This document shows, one piece after another, positions 51,093-58,920 of a DNA stretch of 64,000 nt. Source of the stretch: an uncultured Bacteroidales bacterium (GTDB lineage: Bacteria > Bacteroidota > Bacteroidia > Bacteroidales > Bacteroidaceae). The notes beneath the pieces were generated by a model. The model saw only the letters and a program-made list of their open reading frames with translations. It had not been told where the DNA came from and searched no databases. Each line of letters opens with the position of its first letter. Position 1 is the stretch's first letter. Made by a program: the position numbers and the translations under genes. The stretch spans positions 1 through 64,000 of the forward strand of contig CACZMI010000001.1 in assembly GCA_902782245.1 (NCBI GenBank). The letters run 5' to 3'.

Positions 51093-52723
51093 CTATAACA
51101 CATTGAATTAGTCGGTTTATTTATTTTATCGTTAATAATAGAATACATAGCAGAAAGAAATAGAACAACATCGTTTCCAGAATATAACGCATATGCTCCA
51201 TTACACCCCGCATCCCTGCTAACAAATTCTGTAGAACCTTTCTTGATATATTCTGACTCTTTAATAAGATTATGTTTGTATAACATAGTATCTCTATTTA
51301 ATAAACCATCTATGTTAGGATTATTTGTGGGATTAATATAAACAAGATGCCCAGCTATAGCAAATGGTTCCAACCATAAAACCATAATTGGGACAACCAA
51401 CATTTTATTTTTTACCAACGACATAACATATTGTTCTGACATACAATCACCCATACATAGGAATAGCATAGAACAACTATTAAATTCTTCAATATTTATT
51501 TCTATTACTCTTTCTATCGAATCATAGAAACTTTTGATAAATATGTCTGGTCGCTTCTCTCTTAAGTATTCTTCCATAGAATAAACCTTGCTCTGGTGAA
51601 TATATTTCACGCCATGTATATGACGGCCAATGTTCTCAGGTTGAATAATCTCCTTGTCTACTAGTAAAAAACCAGTATTTGACCATCCACTCAAAAAATA
51701 GCATAAGTTACTACCAACACTCCCAAGTCCAGCAACAGCAAATTTTCGTGCCTTAACTTCATTTCCCACTGTGCGCTGGGATATTCTACTTAATGAATAT
51801 ATTTTTCCAGAGAAACGCTGAAGATAGTTTTTCCTCTTCTCAAACCGAGTTAGTTCGTCATATGCACTTAATTTACGAAAACCTTTTCTTTTTTCTGATT
51901 GAAAAGGAATAACTACTCCACCTATATAGTTGGTTTTCTGAAGACGAAAAGCTATTTTGATATATCTTTTCTTTTCGAGTTCCTTTTTTAATAGCTTTAA
52001 GTCTTCAATATCTCTAATCATATTTTCAAGAACCATTGGCGTGATGGAGTAAGGAGGTGTGTCAGGAATCTCAACACTATTAAGATACAATACCTCACTA
52101 TCCTCGAATCCTGGCTTTTTTCTTATATATTCTTTAAAACCATTTTCAATATTATCTGTAGGAACAATAATATGATGGTACTGCCCTTCTTCTGTTGATA
52201 AGAGTTCATAATAAGACCAAACATTAAGTATTTGTGAATTATTAGGAAAATCGCCGTAAAATAACCAATCTTCATCTACATATGATTCACCTGGATATTT
52301 ACTATCCCAGTAACTATGTAGTTCTTGAATAAAGTCATCTTTATTTTCACGTTTAGCACCTATTTCTATAAGTTGTTTCGCTTTTTTTATACAATTATGC
52401 AATAAAGCAACAGGTTCATTCGGTGAATAAGTTGAACCATCCTCAAAAAGGCATAGTTTCCGACTAAAGTAATCTATATGAGGAATGTAATCATATTTAG
52501 TGTCAAAATAATACACTTCTGGACATTCATAAGGAAATGCGGATGTAAAACCTATATATAATTCAATCTTTTCGGCCATAGAAGACACAGAGATACAAGT
52601 ATGTACTTTCCAACATTCCACATAATAACTCCTTGTTTTTGTTGGAATAGAATCCACCAAAAACACATCTTCTACTTTGCTTATTTCGTTAAAGCAATTA
52701 TTTATTAATTCTTCTTTAAGCAA
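50999..52723 (-). CDS. cap2: CBASS Cap2: E2-E1 ubiquitin-like conjugation enzyme
   Basis: A 574-aa fusion typical of type II CBASS. The N-terminal ~150 residues are E2-like (VYYFDTKYDYIPHIDYFSRKLCLFEDGSTYSPNE; the Cys of LCL is the likely E2 active site). A linker follows, then a ThiF/E1 adenylation domain with the nucleotide loop VAGLGSVGSNLCYF and the acidic LLVDKEIIQPENIGRH. The E1 catalytic Cys is in SRDAGCNGAYALY. It conjugates the CD-NTase C-terminus to target proteins and thereby raises its activity. It overlaps the CD-NTase gene by 8 bases and the Cap3 gene by 94. Confidence 0.93.
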   Translation of the reverse strand: MLKEELINNCFNEISKVEDVFLVDSIPTKTRSYYVECWKVHTCISVSSMAEKIELYIGFTSAFPYECPEVYYFDTKYDYIPHIDYFSRKLCLFEDGSTYSPNEPVALLHNCIKKAKQLIEIGAKRENKDDFIQELHSYWDSKYPGESYVDEDWLFYGDFPNNSQILNVWSYYELLSTEEGQYHHIIVPTDNIENGFKEYIRKKPGFEDSEVLYLNSVEIPDTPPYSITPMVLENMIRDIEDLKLLKKELEKKRYIKIAFRLQKTNYIGGVVIPFQSEKRKGFRKLSAYDELTRFEKRKNYLQRFSGKIYSLSRISQRTVGNEVKARKFAVAGLGSVGSNLCYFLSGWSNTGFLLVDKEIIQPENIGRHIHGVKYIHQSKVYSMEEYLREKRPDIFIKSFYDSIERVIEINIEEFNSCSMLFLCMGDCMSEQYVMSLVKNKMLVVPIMVLWLEPFAIAGHLVYINPTNNPNIDGLLNRDTMLYKHNLIKESEYIKKGSTEFVSRDAGCNGAYALYSGNDVVLFLSAMYSIINDKINKPTNSMCYRWVGNINKAKERNIALIEGEHIKGSVIEIPL

Positions 52724-53696
52724 ATCGACTATTTGTATTTATAGTTCCTGGTGTTTCTTTTTTTTGAGCATCTTCATCCTCATCTTTAGCAGCAGAACAA
52801 GAAAAACGATCGCCTAAATGGAGTTGCCATCTAAGACAACCATCTTTTTGATTTGATGAATTAACTGCCTTTTCTGCATCATTAGCAAATGACTTCAGTT
52901 CTTTTAGAAAAAACTCTTTTCTACTCTCTTTATAATGTTCAAACAAATCTTCATTAATTGGAAATGTTGGACGATAACAATGGAAACCATTATCTGCACT
53001 AAGAGAATTATTCATTTTCACAAGCACATCTTTTAATGCTATGTCGTCTCTTTCATTAGCAGTATAATTCTTAACAACAAGAATAGTAAGAATACATCCA
53101 GTAGGCATCTTCCCTTTACCTTGGTTGTTAACAAAATCGGCCCAAGCTTTGACATATCGAACTATTCTTCGCAATTGAGGATGTTCTGTTCTCCCGTTAA
53201 ACCAATTGGTAGTATCTCTTGGATCAGAGTCCATCCACGGGTTCTTTTTATGAGCCATTTTGGGATGTTCGTCACCATCGACCATAAAATATGCGGGTAA
53301 ATCAATGTGATGATTATCTGCATAATAGACCGTGACGCATGGAGCATTATCTTTTGCACCCTGCGATGTGTGATCTTTCACAGCTTTATAAATCTCATCA
53401 TGATACCATTGGACACTTTCACGTTCCTCTACAGATGAACCAACAAAATAGACACCATCATCTAAGTCGTAAGCTCCAAGGCTATCTTCATCATTTATTG
53501 GATTTAATAAAGTGTACATTGAGTACGATCCCTGCCAATGAAAAACTGGTTGAATTTTATCTGGCCAGTTCTCCTTAAAATGATTGCGAATTTTAGTTCT
53601 AATTGCCTCTCGATTTGTCTTGAGAGTCTGCCTCCTTGTTTTTGAAGCTCTTATCGCTTCATCAAAAGCAATGAATTGTTCGTGATTATTTGCCAT
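52716..53696 (-). CDS. CBASS CD-NTase (cGAS-like nucleotidyltransferase)
   Basis: A 326-aa enzyme that makes a cyclic nucleotide signal on phage infection. The nucleotidyltransferase core shows Gly56-Ser57 in HWQGSYSMYT and the metal pair Asp77-x-Asp79 in AYDLDDGVYF. The third Asp is in HHIDLPAYF (~132). After that come the helical OAS-like parts (YVKAWADFVNNQG). The flexible C-terminal tail (KKETPGTINTNSRFA) ends in Ala, fit for conjugation by Cap2. The stop lies just inside the Cap2 start. Start at 53696 is 4 bases after the CapV stop. The product (2',3' or 3',3' cyclic type) cannot be told from the sequence by eye. Confidence 0.93.
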   Translation of the reverse strand: MANNHEQFIAFDEAIRASKTRRQTLKTNREAIRTKIRNHFKENWPDKIQPVFHWQGSYSMYTLLNPINDEDSLGAYDLDDGVYFVGSSVEERESVQWYHDEIYKAVKDHTSQGAKDNAPCVTVYYADNHHIDLPAYFMVDGDEHPKMAHKKNPWMDSDPRDTTNWFNGRTEHPQLRRIVRYVKAWADFVNNQGKGKMPTGCILTILVVKNYTANERDDIALKDVLVKMNNSLSADNGFHCYRPTFPINEDLFEHYKESRKEFFLKELKSFANDAEKAVNSSNQKDGCLRWQLHLGDRFSCSAAKDEDEDAQKKETPGTINTNSRFA

Positions 53697-53700
53697 ATTA

Positions 53701-54687
53701 TTAAAATATTATAGTCCTTCCTGTTGTAAAAAACTTCTCAACATCTTCCCTCATTTTTACTTTTATTGCAGTAGCCTCGCCAATTGATTGAAGTGTAGTC
53801 AAAGAATCTTCAGATGCATTATCCATATCAATTATATTCAACTGTTTTTTCGAAAGGGGTGCATTGGAGATCCTTGTATAATTCATGGGAAATTTAAACT
53901 TTCCTTTTAAGAATTCAAACAGTTTAGCTATATTTTTTGCCTGACCAGTAGAGAACAATTCCATTAAATCACCTCTCCAGTTAACAAAGGAGCTATTGGG
54001 CCTTTTAGGTGCACACCCTTGTGGGATTTCAAGACTACTTATAGATAATATATCAACACCATCAAAACGATCATCATTAGAGAATTGATATAAATATTCC
54101 ATAAGACCAACTAAACTCGGATTATTTGCCCATACACCACCATCCACATACTGGCTTGATCCAATTTTATGTATAGGTAAAAAGGTGGGTGCTGCTGAAG
54201 TGGCAAGTGCCACATCTACATACGTTTTCCTATCATCTTCCGTAAACTTGCGATAATCCTTTTTAAATACTCTTGGGGCTGCGTTTATAATGTCAAAAGC
54301 AGGTATACACAAAAGATTAGAACTCTCCGAAATCCTTTTTTCTCCAAACACCTCTGTTAATGCTTTCTTTAACTCAACATTATCATATTTACCTTTATAA
54401 AACAACTGCCTAAAAAAGAGCAATAGACGACCTAAACCTTTTTTCTTGTTTTGAGCAAAAATAACGGGTCCTTTTTCTTTATAAAATCTTACCACATCAG
54501 ACATCGGAACTTTTGCCGATGCGGCCAAAGCAATGATACCACCGGTTGAGGTCCCACATATTAAATCAAATTGTTCAGAAATGCTCGTCTTGAAAACACT
54601 TTCGAACTTTGACAATATCTGAGCCGAGAAAAGGCCTTTAATTCCTCCTCCATCTATGCATAGTATTTTAAATGGCTTTCTTTCCAT
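53701..54687 (-). CDS. capV: CBASS effector: patatin-like phospholipase (CapV)
   Basis: A 328-aa phospholipase activated by the cyclic nucleotide. Oxyanion loop Asp12-Gly-Gly-Gly-Ile-Lys-Gly18 (LCIDGGGIKGLFS), nucleophile Ser47 in GTSTGG, and catalytic Asp182 in YVDGGVWANNP are all intact. Length and motif spacing are typical of CapV. It degrades the inner membrane lipids of infected cells. It is the first gene of the four-gene CBASS operon (CapV, CD-NTase, Cap2, Cap3), with gaps or overlaps of a few bases. A -7-like TATAATTTG lies about 30 bases upstream on the same strand (54723-54715). Confidence 0.93.
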   Translation of the reverse strand: MERKPFKILCIDGGGIKGLFSAQILSKFESVFKTSISEQFDLICGTSTGGIIALAASAKVPMSDVVRFYKEKGPVIFAQNKKKGLGRLLLFFRQLFYKGKYDNVELKKALTEVFGEKRISESSNLLCIPAFDIINAAPRVFKKDYRKFTEDDRKTYVDVALATSAAPTFLPIHKIGSSQYVDGGVWANNPSLVGLMEYLYQFSNDDRFDGVDILSISSLEIPQGCAPKRPNSSFVNWRGDLMELFSTGQAKNIAKLFEFLKGKFKFPMNYTRISNAPLSKKQLNIIDMDNASEDSLTTLQSIGEATAIKVKMREDVEKFFTTGRTIIF

Positions 54688-55395
54688 ATTGATTAATCTT
54701 TATTAAATAAACTGCAAATTATATGCCAAAACGTAAAAATAACAAAAAAAACGATAATTGACTGACATGGAGTACTAGTAGATGACAGAATGGCAAACCA
54801 TTTACGTATTACCATTAATAGCATTTAGGCTAATCATCTATATCTCAATTATTATCATACGTCTTTGCTTAAGGTAAATGAAGTGTTTAATAGCAAAATC
54901 TTACTTACTAAATGATTCTATATAATCTGAACCAATGTGCATTCACTATTGTAATTCGTGGTTTGTTTGACACGGGATTTATGGCGTTTATATCACCCCC
55001 ATATTACTTCTGTAGCATGTTTGCTAATGATATCAGCGCGTTCAGAGCTAATCGATGTTGGGTTGATGATTGGTGTTGAAGCATGGGATGAACGCCTGTC
55101 GTGAGTTGATGCTTGGTTTGAAAACGTACGTCTTTCATCCGATTTAGGTGGATGTGTGGTGTAATTGCGTCCGTCTTTTGTCCGCCGGTGCGGTATCGGG
55201 GTTGTGGCGGTGGTTACTGAGATTTGGATATATGGGTAAGAGATGGCTTGTTGTACGGAAATATGGCATTTATGGCTTGTATATAGACTGATAGTATCAC
55301 TTATACTTATGGTGGATTATACCTGGGTACCATTACGATAAAGTCTTAATCTCAAAGGTAGCTCCTCCGTAGATCAAAGGTGTTTCGTTCGAGTG
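54688..55395. other. Gene-poor stretch upstream of CBASS
   Basis: About 700 bases with no supported gene. The first 40 contain the likely CBASS promoter on the minus strand. The rest is low in coding signal on both strands, with GT-rich sequence around 55070-55240. Confidence 0.5.
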
Positions 55396-55557
55396 ATGAC
55401 CGACATAATCATCGATGACGTGAAGAATGTCTGCGAGGGGGAGCGACAGCGTACCCCCGAGCAGGACGAGCAGGAGCGGCAGCGTACCTGCGAGGAGAAG
55501 GCCGAGGAGCGGCCCTCTGGGCGCGACGAGCAGGACACGCACCGGATGGCGGGATGA
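55396..55557 (+). CDS. Short Glu/Arg-rich coiled-coil ORF, possibly a truncated fibre-type gene
   Basis: A 53-codon frame (MTDIIIDDVKNVCEGERQRT start) with a heptad-like Glu/Gln/Arg repeat (EQDEQERQRTCEEKAEERPS) and GC-rich DNA unlike the flanks. The opening fits the N-terminus of coiled-coil fibre-type proteins often seen in Bacteroidetes phage and DUF6266 regions, which then continue for hundreds of residues. Here it stops after 53 codons, so I read it as a remnant or a decayed gene. No downstream frame continues it. Confidence 0.4.
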   Translation: MTDIIIDDVKNVCEGERQRTPEQDEQERQRTCEEKAEERPSGRDEQDTHRMAG

Positions 55558-56595
55558 CGGCTGTGGAGTGGAGATGGAGCGGTAGCGTAATTGTAACGGA
55601 ACAGACGGCACCCTAAAATGAAGCCGGGGATGGACGGGCTGGCGGCTGTGCCGGCAGACTGGCCAGCCACGCTACCGAGGAGTGACGTGTAGGCTGTGTC
55701 TTTACGAGGACGCTGTGCGGACCGTAAAGACTCTGCCGGAACGTTACGACCCAGCACCCGGAAGGGTTGCGCCTGCTGCACGCAGCAGGAAGCGCAGGTG
55801 CGATGCATTTGTTTTTGAGGCCTGACCGCCTGATGCTGGAGCTATTTAACATAGTGGGAATTATTATAAAATGACCGAGTGCGGGAGGGCATTTTGTAAT
55901 AATTAAGGGTTCCATTATGTTACATAGCGGAAAAGTCTGCACTTCTGATGGTGAGCGAACCGTACCCCATTGCGGCCTGAAGCCGCAATTAAAAGACGGC
56001 GTGGAGCACGATTGCTATATCTATACCTGGAATAGTGCTTGCACCATGGAAGGCATAGATATAACAATGGTGTGGAACTCCTTATTGAATAATCTGCGCT
56101 GCGGTTTGAATTGTGCAGGATATTGCTATTTGCAGTTCAGGTGGAGGGAGGCTTGGGGTTTGATGCTGCCCCTATTTGCAGGAGGCTTCACGGGAAGAAC
56201 AGACAGGGACTGGAACCACTGCGGCTGCATTGCGGCTGCCAGGCGGGCGCATAGAGCTGCAGGGATGAAGGTGTGCGGGGATATTCTATGCGTCCGGCTG
56301 ACGGCCGACAATCTGATAAGGCATGCATCCAGGCACTGGCTGTTCTGGGTTAAACAAGCCAGACAGTGGCGATTGGGCGGGAGGTTTGCTCTATATACGG
56401 TTACATCGGCTGGAGCGGGATGCGGAGGCCGATGGTTGAGGGCCACTGGCTGCTACCTCTATAGGGCGGGGCCGTAAGTAAAACTCTGCTGCTACTTGCA
56501 GAATGCAGGATGGTCTGCACCTACCAGCCCGCGATACTTGGTTATCGGCTGTGAGGGCATCGGTGACTCACTCCTTTTGTTATCTTTGCACCTAT
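55558..56595. other. Region with a doubtful 186-codon ORF (55917-56477)
   Basis: GC-rich sequence with scattered hairpins such as TTGCGGC-CTGAA-GCCGCAA near 55970-55990 and a repeated GCGGCTGC motif near 56220. One plus-strand frame is open for 186 codons (55917-56477) and would give a Cys/Trp/Arg-rich protein (GLNCAGYCYLQFRWREAW; RDWNHCGCIAAARRAHRAAG). It has no recognisable domain and its composition is odd, so it may be chance, a decayed fibre domain or a structured RNA locus. The promoter at 56580-56587 belongs to the esterase. Confidence 0.35.
56580..56587 (+). promoter_or_regulatory. Promoter -7 box of esterase gene
   Basis: TTATCTTTGCA, with TATCTTTG matching TAnnTTTG, nine bases before the ATG at 56596. 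The transcript would be nearly leaderless. Confidence 0.65.
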
Positions 56596-57279
56596 ATGAA
56601 ACTGATGGAGTTCGAGACTGAGGGACGGCATTGCGTGTATCGGGCCGATGAGCAGCCGGAGGTGCTGCTGGTTGAGGCCATTGATGCCCGTGAGCTTGAT
56701 GGATTGGATGCGGAATTATCGGCCATAAAGGATGGCTGTAAGCATCGGTTCGCATATGTCGCCCTGATTGTCGAGGACTGGAATAATGAGCTTGCACCTT
56801 GGATGGCAGCACCGGTATTCGGGAAAGTGCCGTTTGGTGATGGTGCCCGGAATACTCTTGAGATCATAAAGGATGGTGTGATACATGAGATGAGGCATCG
56901 GTTTGGTTCCCTGAAGGGAGCGGATGTTATCATCGGAGGATATTCTTTAGCAGGACTGTTCGCATTGTGGTGCTGCTATGAGTGTGGTTTGTTTACAAGT
57001 GTTGCAGCTGCGTCGCCATCGGTCTGGTATCCTGAATGGATGAGGTATATCGGAAGTCATAATCCTAACGCCAAACGTATTTATTTGAGCCTTGGGGATG
57101 CTGAAGCTAAGACTAAGAATGAAACTATGGCCACTGTGGAGCAGAACATAAAGGATATGTATGATATGCTTAACGGGCTGCCTGGTGTGGAGAGTACACT
57201 TGTTTTTAATCCGGGTGGTCATTTCAAGGATCCGGCTTTAAGGACTGCACAGGCTTTCATCTGGGCTCTGCGGCCCTAA
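56596..57279 (+). CDS. Alpha/beta-hydrolase esterase-like protein
   Basis: A 227-aa cytosolic hydrolase from the ATG at 56596, chosen because the promoter -7 box ends nine bases before it. It resembles feruloyl-esterase/IroE-type (esterase D) enzymes: nucleophile elbow GGYSLAGLFALW (Ser in GYSLAG), VAAASPSVWYPEWMRYI, ISLGDAEAKTKN-like IYLSLGDAEAKTKN, and catalytic His in NPGGHFKDP. There is no signal peptide, so it probably hydrolyses an intracellular ester. Its role in the element is unclear. It lies between the gene-poor stretch and the lysis-like cassette, transcribed toward it. Confidence 0.82.
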   Translation: MKLMEFETEGRHCVYRADEQPEVLLVEAIDARELDGLDAELSAIKDGCKHRFAYVALIVEDWNNELAPWMAAPVFGKVPFGDGARNTLEIIKDGVIHEMRHRFGSLKGADVIIGGYSLAGLFALWCCYECGLFTSVAAASPSVWYPEWMRYIGSHNPNAKRIYLSLGDAEAKTKNETMATVEQNIKDMYDMLNGLPGVESTLVFNPGGHFKDPALRTAQAFIWALRP

Positions 57280-57354
57280 TTAAGCCGCCCCGTAATCATC
57301 GGCTTTCGGGAAAGGCGATGGTTTCGGGACGGAACCGATGCTGTGCATCGGAGG

Positions 57355-57666
57355 TTACGCAGGTGCGTTTGTTATTTGCTTGCGCAAATCCTGAACTTCG
57401 GTTTTCAGTTGAGCATTCTCCTTGCAGAGTTGGTCAACTGATGTCTTGAGTTCGCCATTTTCCTTTCTCAGGGCTACGACCTCACGGTTTACTGTTGTGA
57501 GGTCCTCAATGAGGCGCTTGTTCTCCAGACTGAGAATATCGATGGAATCTTGCATGCTTTTTAGAGCGTCATTGCGGCGCTTGCGCTTGCCGGCCAGCCA
57601 GCCTACTACGGCGGTGACTATTGGGACCAGGCAATCGGTTACGATAGTTGTGATTTGTGTCTCCAT
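57355..57666 (-). CDS. Holin-like membrane protein with coiled coil
   Basis: A 103-aa protein: one N-terminal membrane helix (~9-25, VTDCLVPIVTAVVGWLAG), a basic stop (KRKRRND), then a long coiled coil with leucine/asparagine heptads (LENKRLIEDLTTVNREVVAL, LKTSVDQLCKENAQLKTEVQ). It precedes or follows the lysozyme gene by 13 bases on the same strand, a spacing typical of lysis cassettes. It could serve as a holin or as a membrane anchor for the lysozyme. The function is inferred from position. Confidence 0.6.
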   Translation of the reverse strand: METQITTIVTDCLVPIVTAVVGWLAGKRKRRNDALKSMQDSIDILSLENKRLIEDLTTVNREVVALRKENGELKTSVDQLCKENAQLKTEVQDLRKQITNAPA

Positions 57667-57679
57667 GGTACTGCGATTT

Positions 57680-58105
57680 TTATGAGTAATACAATTTGAT
57701 TTCTTGCTCTCTCCGCTTGATCAATCCGGGGAGTTTCTTGTTGCCCGCGTAAACCCATCGGCGGAACTCATCGGCTATGGTTGGGTCGTTGGGGTTCTTG
57801 AGGATCTTCTTACGGAGCGTAGAGACGTTGAAGGCTCGAACGCCTACGTTGAACACGAAGCTGACGAGAGCATCGAACTGCTCTTGGGATAGTTCAGCAT
57901 CCATTTGGTTGATGCTGTGTTCGGCATTCCGGATGTCTTGCTTGAGGAAGGCATCGGCCGTCTTTTCTGTGATGAGCATTCCCTGGTTAACGCCGTCAGT
58001 GTGGCCGTAGCCTATTGTCCATACGCCGGCCGGACATAGGTACGAGTTGAGGCGTAGCTGCTCAAAACTCTTGATCAATAATGTTGCATAGTTTGTTGCT
58101 TTCAT
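57680..58105 (-). CDS. Phage-type lysozyme (GH24 muramidase)
   Basis: A 141-aa T4-lysozyme-like enzyme that cleaves the MurNAc-GlcNAc bond of peptidoglycan. Catalytic Glu15 lies in IKSFEQLRL. The next catalytic position is Cys24 in YLCPAGVWTIGYGHT, the Asp-to-Cys variant common in Bacteroidetes, with Thr30 following. The rest matches the family to the end (LSQEQFDALVSFVFNVG, FRRWVYAGNKKLPGLIKRREQEIKLY). There is no signal peptide, so it needs a membrane partner to reach the wall; a membrane coiled-coil protein is encoded next to it. It sits near the right end of the element. Confidence 0.9.
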   Translation of the reverse strand: MKATNYATLLIKSFEQLRLNSYLCPAGVWTIGYGHTDGVNQGMLITEKTADAFLKQDIRNAEHSINQMDAELSQEQFDALVSFVFNVGVRAFNVSTLRKKILKNPNDPTIADEFRRWVYAGNKKLPGLIKRREQEIKLYYS

Positions 58106-58142
58106 GGTTTTGTGTTTTATGGTTTATTGTTTGAACGGTGTG

Positions 58143-58643
58143 TCATTGGCGGTTTCTACACCTTATTAATATTAGTAGGGCTATGACCGTCAATAGGATG
58201 TATAGGATGAGTTTGAGATTTGGGGAGGCTCTGGGTTGTTTGGGTGTGGTTTCATGATATTGGGAGTTTTGTGTGGTGGTTGTGTCTTGGGTTGAAATCT
58301 GGGTTGTATTGGCTGTTTGGTCTTCTATTTGGGTGGTTTCCTCTTCTATTATGAGGGTGCCGCCTCCTTTATATATAAGGTGGTCGGTTAGTTCTTTTGT
58401 GGGAGTGTTGGATTGGGGGGTGAGGTTTTGCGTTGGAGTAGTTGGGAGTATCGGGATATAGGTGATGGCCAGTTTCCTTTTGCGGGTGGTAACGGCGTTA
58501 CGAGTTGCTATGTCCATCTCCTTTTGGGTGATAGCTGTAGTGGATGATTGGGTGGAAGTGATGTTTCTGGTACTACGACATGCGGGTACCAGAAATGCGA
58601 TTGCTATTATGGCAAGCGGGGGTAAATGTGGTACGTTCTTCAT
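58143..58643 (-). CDS. Thr-rich lipoprotein-like protein with C-terminal membrane helix
   Basis: A 166-aa protein, start at 58643. The N-terminus is a lipoprotein-type signal (LAIIAIAFLVPACRST, lipobox Cys). The middle is rich in Thr/Gln/Pro (KLAITYIPILPTTPTQNLTP, TTTTQNSQYHETTP). The C-terminus has a membrane helix (LKLILYILLTVIALLILI) with a basic end. Two membrane attachments joined by an extended linker could bridge two membranes, as spanins do, and it stands in the right place of a lysis cassette. No family is recognised. Confidence 0.55.
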   Translation of the reverse strand: MKNVPHLPPLAIIAIAFLVPACRSTRNITSTQSSTTAITQKEMDIATRNAVTTRKRKLAITYIPILPTTPTQNLTPQSNTPTKELTDHLIYKGGGTLIIEEETTQIEDQTANTTQISTQDTTTTQNSQYHETTPKQPRASPNLKLILYILLTVIALLILIRCRNRQ

Positions 58644-58862
58644 GGTGGTGCGTATTTGAATGTGGTACGTTTTATGTGTTTTTCATATCATTCACCACAA
58701 AAATACACAATCTTGTTCAACTATGAAAATGGGCCTGGAATATAGTTTGAGTGTGTTTTAGAATATTGGTGATTGAAAAAAGTGGTACAAAAGTGGTACA
58801 CTTTCTGGGCTGTTGAAAATTGAAAATGGGCCTGGTGGGGTTCTTGACGGGATGTGGGGTGT
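58644..58862. other. Right-end non-coding arm of the element
   Basis: Holds the 31-bp arm repeat (58770-58800) and a second direct repeat TGAAAATGGGCCTGG at 58724-58738 and 58821-58835, 97 bp apart. No gene is seen. These are probable recombinase or accessory-factor sites next to attR. Confidence 0.6.
58770..58800 (+). repeat. Right arm repeat with two GGTACA boxes
   Basis: Same 31-bp sequence and orientation as 1245-1275, with A instead of G at 58790. Two GGTACA boxes 11 bp apart. Confidence 0.75.
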
Positions 58863-58879
58863 TCTGCTAAGGATCACAA
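58863..58879 (+). repeat. attR core
   Basis: TCTGCTAAGGATCACAA is identical to 1141-1157, the tRNA-Val 3' end. It is directly followed by a terminator hairpin that would close the tRNA transcript in the empty site. Confidence 0.88.
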
Positions 58880-58883
58880 AAAA

Positions 58884-58911
58884 GAGCGGCCATCAGGTCG
58901 CTCTTTTTTTT
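58884..58911. terminator. Bidirectional terminator at right junction
   Basis: GAGCGGCC-ATCA-GGTCGCTC (one G-U) with A6 before and T8 after. On the plus strand it suits the end of the original tRNA-Val transcript. On the minus strand it ends the flavodiiron gene. Confidence 0.85.
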
Positions 58912-58920
58912 GTGTGAACA

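Larger units (their letters stand above)
1141..58879. mobile_element. Integrative element of about 57.7 kb in tRNA-Val
   Basis: Both ends carry the same 17-bp direct repeat (1141-1157 and 58863-58879) made of the tRNA-Val 3' end plus three bases. Near each end, inside, is a second 31-bp direct repeat (1245-1275 and 58770-58800) differing at one base. A tyrosine recombinase gene starts 190 bp inside the left end. After the right repeat comes a rho-independent terminator that would directly follow the tRNA in an empty site. The interior holds a VirE_N/DUF3987 replication-type module, defence systems, an export cluster and a lysis-like cassette. I see no relaxase, coupling protein, type IV secretion, capsid or terminase gene, so its transfer mode is not evident; it may depend on a helper. 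Confidence 0.85.

Noticed and set aside
55917..56477. Diversity-generating retroelement target
   Set aside because: No reverse transcriptase, template repeat or C-type-lectin end was seen anywhere in the window.
57680..58105. Complete prophage at the right end
   Set aside because: Only lysozyme and small membrane proteins are present; no capsid, portal, tail or terminase gene was found.
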